The translations under genes were made by a program, and so were the position numbers. From assembly GCA_020634555.1 (NCBI GenBank), contig JACKBK010000038.1:1-31059 (forward strand): a stretch of 31,059 bases of DNA, in the 5' to 3' direction. The stretch comes from Caldilineae bacterium. Its GTDB lineage: Bacteria; Chloroflexota; Anaerolineae; JAAEKA01. Under the pieces are notes generated by a model. It did not search any database. It was not told where the DNA came from and worked only from the letters and a program-made list of their open reading frames with translations. Positions 1-5,744 of the stretch are shown here, one piece after another. Numbering within the stretch: the first letter of the stretch is position 1; each line of letters begins with the position of its first letter.

Positions 1-5
1 TTCTG

Positions 6-35
6 ATCCGCGTTCATCCATGTTGATCCGCGAGC
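6..35. repeat. Three 10-bp tandem units upstream of coxG
   Basis: Three consecutive decamers (ATCCGCGTTC, ATCCATGTTG, ATCCGCGAGC) lie just upstream of the coxG ribosome-binding site. They look like a short degenerate intergenic tandem repeat. No function can be read from them. The window begins here, so the tract may extend further upstream. Confidence 0.5.
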
Positions 36-57
36 CAACTTTGCAGGAGACAACCCG

Positions 58-753
58 ATGCACATCGAAGGCAGTTACACATTTCAGGCGCCGCGCGAGG
101 CGGTGTGGGACGCGATCATGGACCCGGCGGTGATGGGCGCGGCGCTGCCCGGCGGCGAGACGCTGGAGAAGACCGGCGACACCGAATACCAGGGCGTGAT
201 GAACGTGCGCGTCGGGCCGGTGCAGGGCAAGTTCCAGGGCAAGGTGGAAATCATCGAGGCCGACAAGCCGCAGCGCTGCACCATGTCGGTGGACGGCCGC
301 GGCACACCCGGCTTCCTCAAGGGCACGGGCGAGTGGTCGTTGACGCCTGACGGCGATGCCACCGTCATGACCTACAGCGGCGACGTGGAGGTGGGCGGCA
401 AGATCGCCAACGTCGGCCAGCGGCTGCTGGACAGCTCGGCCAAGTCACTGACCCGCCAGGGCCTAGAATCGCTGGACGCCCAGATCCAGGCCCGCCTCGC
501 CCCGCCGCCCGCGGAGCCAGAAATCGCCGCGCCCGCGGGAGCACCTCCGATCACCGATTACCGTTCACCGATCACCACCCCCCAGTCCCCAAGCGCCACC
601 CGCATCGCCTTCCAGACCACCAAAGACGTGGCCGCCGACCTGGCCTCCGACTACATCGCCCCCGAACAGCAGAAGAGCCTCGTCTTCTTCATCCTCGGCG
701 CGCTGAGTATGCTGGCGTTTGTGGTGCTGGTGCGGTTGGTGCAGGAGAAGTAA
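58..753 (+). CDS. coxG: CoxG-family (SRPBCC) protein with C-terminal membrane anchor
   Basis: CoxG proteins (carbon monoxide dehydrogenase subunit G) are SRPBCC-fold proteins encoded with molybdenum CO-dehydrogenase-type hydroxylases and are thought to bring the enzyme or a ligand to the membrane. Residues 1-147 match the family: an opening FQAPREAVWDAI, then LPGGE, then a GEWSLTPDGD strand region. A Pro/Ala-rich linker (about 148-185) leads to one hydrophobic helix (208-226) ending in RLVQEK, so the SRPBCC domain should face the cytoplasm. AGGAG lies 10 nt before the ATG. Catalytic coxL/M/S genes are not in the window and may lie upstream. Two oddities: the linker is partly encoded by a 7-bp tandem repeat, and the last 75 bp of the gene occur again at 1376-1450. 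The family call is firm; a specific CO role is inferred. Confidence 0.85.
   Translation: MHIEGSYTFQAPREAVWDAIMDPAVMGAALPGGETLEKTGDTEYQGVMNVRVGPVQGKFQGKVEIIEADKPQRCTMSVDGRGTPGFLKGTGEWSLTPDGDATVMTYSGDVEVGGKIANVGQRLLDSSAKSLTRQGLESLDAQIQARLAPPPAEPEIAAPAGAPPITDYRSPITTPQSPSATRIAFQTTKDVAADLASDYIAPEQQKSLVFFILGALSMLAFVVLVRLVQEK
547..577. repeat. Heptanucleotide tandem repeat inside coxG
   Basis: Four consecutive 7-bp units (CCGATCA, CCGATTA, CCGTTCA, CCGATCA) plus a partial unit encode the linker residues PITDYRSPITTP of CoxG. The same heptamer consensus is found in non-coding DNA at 2824-2844 and 23711-23738, so an intergenic-type tandem repeat appears to have been taken into the coding frame. Confidence 0.7.
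679..753 (+). repeat. Direct repeat copy 1: 3' end of coxG
   Basis: These 75 bp encode the CoxG transmembrane tail and stop codon. They recur at 1376-1450 with five mismatches (70/75 identical), four of them synonymous. The two copies bracket the DUF4258/YgiT gene pair. Confidence 0.9.
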
Positions 754-785
754 TCTGCTGCGTGGGTTGTGCTTCCACGAAGCGC

Positions 786-814
786 TTGACAATCTAGTTC
801 TGCCGATGGAGAAT
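786..814 (+). promoter_or_regulatory. Putative sigma70-type promoter of the toxin-antitoxin pair
   Basis: TTGACA at 786-791 and GAGAAT at 809-814 are separated by exactly 17 bp. Transcription would begin very near the ATG at 820, giving a nearly leaderless message. GGAG at 808-811 could instead act as a ribosome-binding site if transcription starts further upstream. Confidence 0.5.
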
Positions 815-819
815 CAGGC

Positions 820-1131
820 ATGAAGTCGCTGCAAGATATTCGGCGTCAGTTGGCCGATGGGGATTTCGTCTTCAGTCGACACGCATTTCGGCGTGCAGTC
901 GAGCGCAACATTAGCGACGAGGAAATCCGGGAAGCAGCGGGCCAAGTCATGTTGATCGAGGACTATCCCACTGACAAGTACTCTGCCAGTTGCTTGCTGT
1001 GTGGCTGGACTGTCGCTGGTCGGCCTTTGCATCTACACGTTTCGCGGGCAGATGCAGACACGGTGACCATCATCACCTTGTACCAACCAGACCCAGACGA
1101 ATGGGATGTCAGCTTCACGCGTAGGAGGTAA
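820..1131 (+). CDS. DUF4258 domain protein, likely toxin of a type II pair
   Basis: A 103-residue protein with the DUF4258 pattern: an N-terminal FSRHAFRRAVERNIS segment typical of 'HA..R...R.I...DI' toxins, then DYPTDKYSASCLLCGWTVAGRPLHLHV and a C-terminal VTIITLYQPDPDEW. The family resembles RelE/MqsR-like mRNA interferases, and members are commonly encoded just upstream of a YgiT-type zinc-finger antitoxin, as here. The next gene starts 2 nt after this stop, and its AGGAGG site lies inside the end of this gene, so the two are translationally coupled. Toxin activity is inferred from family and gene order. The pair lies between two copies of the coxG 3' end, which suggests acquisition. Confidence 0.8.
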   Translation: MKSLQDIRRQLADGDFVFSRHAFRRAVERNISDEEIREAAGQVMLIEDYPTDKYSASCLLCGWTVAGRPLHLHVSRADADTVTIITLYQPDPDEWDVSFTRRR

Positions 1132-1133
1132 GC

Positions 1134-1364
1134 ATGTTTCGATGTGAGGTTTGTGGCGGGCGCGAGAGTCGCGCCGAAACGGTCTCCGAAGTGTTTGAGA
1201 TCGACGGCAAGCGCGTGTTGGTCGAGAACATCCCGGCTCAGGTCTGTGTCCAGTGTGGCGAGATGACCTTCAGCCGCGAGACCACTGAAAAAGTGCGGCG
1301 GATGGTGCATGGAGAAGCTGAGCCGCTCGGTGTGGTGGAACTGGACGTGTTCGCCTACGCATGA
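1134..1364 (+). CDS. YgiT-type zinc finger protein, likely antitoxin (MqsA N-domain-like)
   Basis: A 76-residue protein with two CxxC pairs, C4/C7 and C38/C41 (the latter in VCVQCGE), spaced as in the zinc-binding domain of MqsA/YgiT antitoxins. The C-terminal helical part (ETTEKVRRMVHGEAEP) is too short for a full HTH domain, which is usual when the partner is a DUF4258 protein. It should bind and neutralise the product of the gene at 820 and may autoregulate the pair. AGGAGG lies 5 nt before the ATG. Its stop codon overlaps the start of a 29-codon ORF in an ATGA arrangement at 1361-1364. Confidence 0.8.
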   Translation: MFRCEVCGGRESRAETVSEVFEIDGKRVLVENIPAQVCVQCGEMTFSRETTEKVRRMVHGEAEPLGVVELDVFAYA

Positions 1365-1450
1365 CCAGTGCTCTGCTCGTCTCCTTCATCCTCGGCGCGC
1401 TGAGCATGCTGGCGTTTGTGGTGTTGGTCCGGCTGGTGCAGGAGAAGTAA
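1361..1450 (+). CDS. Small single-pass membrane ORF duplicating the CoxG tail
   Basis: This 29-codon ORF (MTSALLVSFILGALS...RLVQEK) is the CoxG membrane anchor with a new four-residue start. Its ATG overlaps the antitoxin stop as ATGA, so it could be translated by coupling. Against CoxG there is one replacement (Phe210 to Ser) and four synonymous changes. It may be a translated micro-protein, or just the displaced original end of coxG that stays open by chance. There is no ribosome-binding site of its own. Confidence 0.4.
   Translation: MTSALLVSFILGALSMLAFVVLVRLVQEK
1376..1450 (+). repeat. Direct repeat copy 2: 3' end of coxG
   Basis: The second copy of the 75-bp coxG 3' segment, ending at the same TAA. 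Similarity to copy 1 stops at the stop codon on the right and near CTCGTCT on the left. It marks the right edge of the toxin-antitoxin insertion; more AT-rich DNA begins just after it. Confidence 0.9.
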
Positions 1451-1651
1451 ATAATAGTGGTGTACCTCAGTTCGACTTTGTACATTCTTGAAGAGTGCCT
1501 CGTCTGAGGTACGGCTTTCAGCGATAGCAAGTCGAGCTCAGATGATCAACCGCTTCAAATCCGCAGCTTGACCGTTCCTAATGTGTCCTGTGCAGTGCGC
1601 AGCGATCTTGTAGCATACCTTGGAAAAATGATCCACGGAGGGAGAACGCAG

Positions 1652-2743
1652 ATGACCCCCACTGATGACCAATACTGGACCGATTATGATGGCTTGCAGC
1701 ATGCGAAGCATGCGCTTCTAAATAGATACCTTGGTGGATGGTATCCGATACTGTCTTCCTGGTATGGCCGAGTCCTTTACATCGATTGTCATGCAGGACG
1801 GGGACGGCATCAGTCGGGCCAAGAAGGTTCACCCATTCTTGCGCTCAAGAGGCTTCTTGAACACCGGGAGAAAGATCGCATCTTGTCATCAACCGAGGTT
1901 CATTTCGTCTTTTTTGAAATCGATCAGATCAACTATGACGAGCTCTGTTCTGAAGTTGACGCACTTGGAACCCTGCCAAAGAATGTCTACGTTCATCCTT
2001 ACCAAGAGGATTATGAAGCCTATCTCCGCGGGTTGATAGCTGAGCTAAAGTCACATGGTCAACAGATGGCTCCTGCTTTTGCATTTGTGGATCCATACGG
2101 TTTCAAGATTCCAATGGATCTTCTTAATCAACTTCTTGCCTTCCCAAGGTGCGAACTACTCATAAATTTTATGTTTCGCTATGTTGACATGGCGATCCGG
2201 ATTCCAGACCAGTCAACCAACATGGATGAGCTTTTCGGAACGCACGAATGGCGGAAATTAGTGGACATACATGACTACAAGACACGCGTAAAACAGACAA
2301 TCCGCCTTTATGCAGGGCAGTTGTCTGCACAGTATGTGACCACCATGAACATGCTCGGCAAAAACAACGCCGTAAAATATGTCCTTATCCACGCCACCAA
2401 CCATCAAAAGGGTCGCGAACTCATGAAAGGCACATTATGGGCTGTGACCCCTGACGGCACTTTCACTGCACATGAGCTTCATACACCTGAGCAACTAGTG
2501 CTTCTAGCGCCGGAACCTGACCTCCGACTACTAAAGAACAATCTGAGCAGAGAATTTGCGGGACAGACTATTCGCATGGAGCAATTGTATGAATGGCTTC
2601 TGGACACACTCTATCTCAGGAAGCACCTACACCAGATCCTAAGAGAGATGAGAAAGGAAGGCATGGCCTTATTCAGCGACTATGACGGTAGTTTTGCCTT
2701 TAAGAAGAATCCTTGCGTGGAAATCAAGATGATAACTTCTTGA
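1652..2743 (+). CDS. tcmP: Three-Cys-motif partner protein TcmP (methyltransferase-like)
   Basis: TcmP proteins are named for occurring beside PF07505/DUF5131 proteins that carry a three-cysteine motif; one such gene follows at 2992. The start at 1652 is chosen because GGAGGG lies 9 nt upstream and the family begins near this point; an in-frame start at 1568 would add 28 unlikely residues. The 363-residue protein shows features of a Rossmann methyltransferase: YIDCHAGRGR at 43-52 (motif I-like glycine loop), FFEID at 87-91 (acidic end of strand 2) and FVDPYGF at 145-151 (motif IV-like DPPY). The C-terminal 80 residues are basic and may form a winged helix. Base composition is markedly more AT-rich than in the flanking chromosome, suggesting transfer. 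The family call is confident; methyltransferase activity is inferred. Confidence 0.85.
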   Translation: MTPTDDQYWTDYDGLQHAKHALLNRYLGGWYPILSSWYGRVLYIDCHAGRGRHQSGQEGSPILALKRLLEHREKDRILSSTEVHFVFFEIDQINYDELCSEVDALGTLPKNVYVHPYQEDYEAYLRGLIAELKSHGQQMAPAFAFVDPYGFKIPMDLLNQLLAFPRCELLINFMFRYVDMAIRIPDQSTNMDELFGTHEWRKLVDIHDYKTRVKQTIRLYAGQLSAQYVTTMNMLGKNNAVKYVLIHATNHQKGRELMKGTLWAVTPDGTFTAHELHTPEQLVLLAPEPDLRLLKNNLSREFAGQTIRMEQLYEWLLDTLYLRKHLHQILREMRKEGMALFSDYDGSFAFKKNPCVEIKMITS

Positions 2744-2823
2744 CATGTACTGTTCCTTGGTTCTATCCAACGGGCTCCTTTGCATTGGCTTGCAAAGCGG
2801 TATCACACGTGTCTTCCGAGCTA

Positions 2824-2844
2824 CCGATCACTGATTGCTGATTC
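2824..2844. repeat. Short heptamer repeat tract
   Basis: Three 7-bp units (CCGATCA, CTGATTG, CTGATTC) related to the tracts at 547 and 23711. It lies in the 248-bp gap between tcmP and its partner. The same gap holds a 7-bp-stem inverted repeat at 2778-2797 (CTTTGCA...TGCAAAG) without a T-run. Nothing else is recognisable there. Confidence 0.5.
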
Positions 2845-2991
2845 GAATCCGAAACTTTCAGGTTTGTATTTTGAGCTACTTGACGCATTAGATCATAGCC
2901 CATATAGTTAGAATGGATGTTCTGCTCGCCTCTTGGAAGTTTCGATGTATATGTGATGTTCCATTTCGCTTAAGGCTAGAGAAGGGTGTGT

Positions 2992-3708
2992 ATGGCTGAA
3001 AAGAGCTTGATTGAGTGGACGGATGCAACTTGGAATCCATGGCATGGTTGCATCAAGGTTTCGCCTGGATGCAAGCACTGCTACATGTATCGAGGTAAAC
3101 TTCGCTACGGGAAGGATCCTCGTATCGTTTCACGAAGCCGCACCACTTTCTACGACCCGCTTGGGTGGAACAAGCCACGTCATATCTTTGCATGTTCATG
3201 GTCGGACTGGTTTATAGAAGAAGCGGATCAGTGGCGCGATGAGGCTTGGGAGGTAATCCGCAGCACTCCGCATCATACTTACCAAATCCTTACCAAGCGG
3301 CCAGACAGAGTGATCCCTAACCTGCCTCATGACTGGAATGGTGGATGGCAGAATGTTTGGCTTGGTGTAAGTATTGAGACTCAGAACTACCTTTTCAGGA
3401 AAGAAATTCTACGTAGTATTTCATCCATGACTAGGTTTATTAGTGCAGAACCTCTCTTAGGACCAATCGATCTTCAATCTTTGGACGGAATACACTGGGT
3501 AATTACAGGTGGGGAAAGTGGTCCCGGTGCACGTCCAATGAACCTTGATTGGGTCCGATCAATTCGAGATCAATGCCTGAAACATGGAGTCGCTTTCTTT
3601 CACAAACAGCACGGCGGTACCAAGATGACAGATGGTACTTGGGGAGGGCGTCTCCTTGACAACCAACAATGGAATGCTATGCCGCAAACATCTAGCATTC
3701 TGGAATGA
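2992..3708 (+). CDS. DUF5131 / phage Gp37-Gp68 family three-Cys-motif protein
   Basis: The product opens with KSLIEWTDATWNPWHGC and carries Cys20, Cys27 and Cys30 (C-x6-C-x2-C), the hallmark of the PF07505 family. Other family landmarks are WLGVSIE, SAEPLLGPID, WVITGGESGPGARPM and a late FFHKQHGG. The motif resembles the Fe-S-binding loop of radical SAM enzymes but with different spacing, so a metal or Fe-S site is likely and the chemistry unknown. ATG 2992 is preferred (GAAGGG 5 nt upstream) over GTG 2986. Length, 238 residues, is normal. Its usual partner TcmP is the preceding gene; the 248-bp gap leaves open whether the two are co-transcribed. Homologues occur in phages and mobile islands, which fits the AT-rich setting. 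Confidence 0.88.
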   Translation: MAEKSLIEWTDATWNPWHGCIKVSPGCKHCYMYRGKLRYGKDPRIVSRSRTTFYDPLGWNKPRHIFACSWSDWFIEEADQWRDEAWEVIRSTPHHTYQILTKRPDRVIPNLPHDWNGGWQNVWLGVSIETQNYLFRKEILRSISSMTRFISAEPLLGPIDLQSLDGIHWVITGGESGPGARPMNLDWVRSIRDQCLKHGVAFFHKQHGGTKMTDGTWGGRLLDNQQWNAMPQTSSILE

Positions 3709-3824
3709 ACCAGCCTTGTCAAATAATAGGGTTTCCAGATTCTGACCCAATTGCTTTTCGGGTTCCCAATTGAATCTGCTGGATCATGTAGTTCAGTTCT
3801 GTTCCTTTAACCGCAAATGAGTAG

Positions 3825-3929
3825 ACCGTTCTTCCTGACGTCCTTGTTCCTCGACTCGACATCGTCTTCTGCGGCAAGGCGGTGTGCTCTACCCTTGGAA
3901 CTGCTGAGGCCCTGTATCTTCTTGGGTGA
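3825..3929 (+). pseudogene. 5' fragment of a mug-type uracil-DNA glycosylase gene (copy A)
   Basis: Read in frame after a TAG, this stretch gives TVLPDVLVPRLDIVFCG, the start of the Mug/TDG family (the LDIVFCG strand), followed by divergent sequence to TGA at 3927-3929. There is no start codon and the rest of the enzyme is missing. Bases 3824-3884 match 4891-4951 without gaps (about 51/61 identical). The fragment ends 6 nt before the gene at 3936. The rest of the 227-bp gap after the DUF5131 gene shows nothing recognisable. Confidence 0.7.
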
Positions 3930-3935
3930 AACATA

Positions 3936-4730
3936 ATGGACCAAATTGACGGCTTGTTTAGCAGGATGGATGACTGGCAGCACTTGCCCAAATACCAGTT
4001 GGAGCGGCGCGCCGATCTGTTTTTCTCGCTCTATTTAGCCGAAGCTATCGAAGTCAAGGTAGGATTTCCGATCAACCCTCAGATTGTGCCTGAGTTTCCT
4101 GTTAAGAAGTGCTTCGTCAAACCGGGAGACACCTCCAGCCAATCCATCAATATTGACTATCTCGCAGTGTCTCAGAGTGGTGACGTCGCGATTCTCGTCG
4201 AACTCAAGACAGACGAGAAGTCACGCAACCTCGCACAAGACGAGGCGTTGTTTGCGGCTCACAAGGTAGGCTTACCCACTCTAGTCAGTGGGATCGTCGA
4301 TATCTTCAAATCGTCTTCTTGCGACAAGCGTAAATACTTCTACTTGCTCGAATATCTCGAGAACTTGGGACTTGTTCGGCTACCGTCAGATTTGAAGGAA
4401 ATTATGTCGCGCGCCAGGCTACAAGGTGTAACGAAGGCGTCTCAACAAATCACTGTCACCGCGAAAGCTTCGGAAACCAGAATACTCTATGTGCAACCCA
4501 CCGGAAGTGATCCCGACGTCCTGTCATTTGAGGACTTCCGTACCGTGGTTTTGAAACACGACGATCCAGTCTCGCTCAGATTCGCAACATCGCTGGCCGA
4601 ATGGGCTCACACCAAAGCCGGTGAGATGCAACTGCCAGGCATTCATCTCGTCGATAAAACAGACAAATTCCGGAACTTGGTTCTTCGTCCCGACGCAATT
4701 CTGGACGATTCAGACGACTTGGGGATTTAG
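3936..4730 (+). CDS. Hypothetical protein with PD-(D/E)XK nuclease-like core
   Basis: A 264-residue protein of no named family that I recognise. Residues 72-91 read INIDYLAVSQ, an SGD turn, then VAILVELK: Asp74 followed 15 residues later by E89-L-K91 on a hydrophobic strand, the layout of the PD-(D/E)XK nuclease active site. The upstream helix region (LERRADLFFSLYLAEAI) could supply the usual first helix. It follows the TcmP/DUF5131 pair on the same strand in the same AT-rich DNA, so it may be a third member of that cassette or separate cargo. It lies exactly between two broken mug 5' ends. The ribosome-binding site is weak. Nuclease activity is inferred from the motif alone. Confidence 0.7.
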   Translation: MDQIDGLFSRMDDWQHLPKYQLERRADLFFSLYLAEAIEVKVGFPINPQIVPEFPVKKCFVKPGDTSSQSINIDYLAVSQSGDVAILVELKTDEKSRNLAQDEALFAAHKVGLPTLVSGIVDIFKSSSCDKRKYFYLLEYLENLGLVRLPSDLKEIMSRARLQGVTKASQQITVTAKASETRILYVQPTGSDPDVLSFEDFRTVVLKHDDPVSLRFATSLAEWAHTKAGEMQLPGIHLVDKTDKFRNLVLRPDAILDDSDDLGI

Positions 4731-4761
4731 ACTGGATAGCGAACCTGAGGTCCCTTTAGTC

Positions 4762-4905
4762 ATGAAACACGATCTGTTCACCGAGTTGATTGAAAGTGTA
4801 CGTGAAGGCGCCGCAATTCTACGCGGCAACAAGGAGCCGTCGCGCCGGTTTAAGATCGCGACGCCTTCGGACTCGACGAAGCCCAAAGATGACCGTCCTT
4901 CCTGA
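4762..4905 (+). pseudogene. 5' fragment of an XRE/HigA-like antitoxin gene
   Basis: The reading frame begins MKHDLFTELIESVREGAAI, followed by an LRGNKEPSRRF segment. That matches the N-terminus of XRE-type antitoxins in which this leader precedes the helix-turn-helix domain. Here the sequence breaks off after about residue 36, before any HTH, and runs into the start of a mug fragment, stopping at 4905. It is a remnant of a lost toxin-antitoxin locus; no toxin gene is visible next to it. Confidence 0.6.
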
Positions 4906-5008
4906 CAGCCTCGCTCCCAACCTCGACATCGTCTTCTGCGGCACGGCGGTGAGCAACGTCTCGGCGCAGCGCGGGGCGTATTATGCCGGGCCGGGGAACA
5001 TGTGGTGA
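4889..5008 (+). pseudogene. 5' fragment of a mug-type uracil-DNA glycosylase gene (copy B)
   Basis: A 39-residue open frame from an ATG reads TVLPDSLAPNLDIVFCGTAV, then SAQRGAYYAGPGNMW and stop. These are the first conserved blocks of Mug/TDG mismatch uracil-DNA glycosylases (LDIVFCG, then YYAGPGN followed by FW). The frame stops at the GPGN-W block and most of the enzyme is absent. The promoter of the next gene follows within 20 bp. The first 61 bp after its ATG are shared with copy A at 3824-3884. Confidence 0.75.
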
Positions 5009-5022
5009 AGTTGTTGGTACTG

Positions 5023-5031
5023 TGTTACAAT
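5023..5031 (+). promoter_or_regulatory. Extended -10 promoter, apparently leaderless
   Basis: TG-T-TACAAT forms an extended -10 element. It ends 7 nt before the ATG at 5039, so transcription would start at or next to the start codon. No good -35 box is visible at 17 bp, as is common with extended -10 promoters, and no ribosome-binding site precedes the ATG. Confidence 0.55.
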
Positions 5032-5038
5032 ACTGACC

Positions 5039-5248
5039 ATGGAACAGACCCAGTTCGTGGAACGACGAGGCCGAATCGAAGACCTTGACCGGTCATTCGA
5101 TCTGAAATTCTGGCAGGAGCAGACACCTCAGGCGCGTTTCGATGCTGCCTGGGAGTTGGTTGTTCATGCCGCCAAGGTCAAGGGCGTGGATGTTCGTCAA
5201 CTCCGACTTCAGCGATCTGTTGAGACTTTTCAACGACAACAGCGTTAA
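5039..5248 (+). CDS. Small conserved protein paired with a nucleotidyltransferase
   Basis: A 69-residue charged protein with the pattern FWQEQTPQARFDAAWELVV, then KGVDVRQLRLQRSVE. I recognise this as a small family usually encoded directly before MNT-type nucleotidyltransferase genes. Its role is unknown; by analogy with antitoxin/nucleotidyltransferase pairs it could be a regulatory or antitoxin-like partner. No transmembrane or DNA-binding motif stands out. The next gene starts inside this one in another frame, overlapping by 59 nt, so the two are tightly coupled. The promoter is directly upstream. Confidence 0.65.
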   Translation: MEQTQFVERRGRIEDLDRSFDLKFWQEQTPQARFDAAWELVVHAAKVKGVDVRQLRLQRSVETFQRQQR

Positions 5249-5642
5249 ATATCTGGTGATCGGCGGTTATGCCGTCACTCAATACGCTGAACCTCGCTAC
5301 ACCAAAGACCTCGATCTTTGGATCAGCACTGATCCAACCAATGCCGAGGCGGTTTACAATGCTTTACGTGAGTTTGGGGCGCCACTGGCAGGAATGACCC
5401 CCGACGATTTCGCAGAGGAAGGCTACTTCTATCAGATGGGGGTTCCACCAGTCCGGGTTGATATCCTTATGGGCATCCCTGGGTTGGCGTTTGCACCTGC
5501 CTGGGAAAGAAGAGTGGAAGCTGATTTTGATGGCTTGCCAGTCCTGTTCATATCGCGGCAGGATTTGATCACGGCGAAACTGGCTTCCGGTCGCCCGCAG
5601 GACCTGATAGACGCCAATTTGCTGTTGCAGGTTGAGGAGTAG
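5190..5642 (+). CDS. Nucleotidyltransferase-fold protein (DUF6036/AbiEii-like)
   Basis: Residues 22-42 carry the nucleotidyltransferase signature: LVIGGYAV, then TKDLDLW, with Gly25-Gly26 and Asp40/Asp42 as the expected NTP and metal ligands. VRVDILMG, about 50 residues later, gives the third carboxylate. The ATG at 5190 is preferred over 5142 because homologous proteins begin with a short F-x-D-LLRLL helix just before the GG strand. The length of 150 residues is typical. Such proteins occur in toxin-antitoxin and abortive-infection-like pairs, where they transfer nucleotides to RNA or protein targets. With the overlapping gene at 5039 it probably forms a two-gene module; the target cannot be predicted. 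Confidence 0.75.
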   Translation: MFVNSDFSDLLRLFNDNSVKYLVIGGYAVTQYAEPRYTKDLDLWISTDPTNAEAVYNALREFGAPLAGMTPDDFAEEGYFYQMGVPPVRVDILMGIPGLAFAPAWERRVEADFDGLPVLFISRQDLITAKLASGRPQDLIDANLLLQVEE

Positions 5643-5744
5643 TTCGGGTCGCCAACGTGCGACGATCCTGTGCTACGGGCCAAAGATCGTCCCACGCGAC
5701 ACGTTCAACCCGCCATCTTTTGGCTGCAAGAAGAGGAAGAGTGC

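Noticed and set aside
2992..3708. Calling the DUF5131 protein a canonical radical SAM enzyme
   Set aside because: Its cysteines are spaced C-x6-C-x2-C, not C-x3-C-x2-C, so only a metal or Fe-S-like site is suggested.
679..5008. Insertion sequence or integron as the source of the island
   Set aside because: No transposase, integrase, terminal inverted repeats, attC-like sites or tRNA gene were found in the island.
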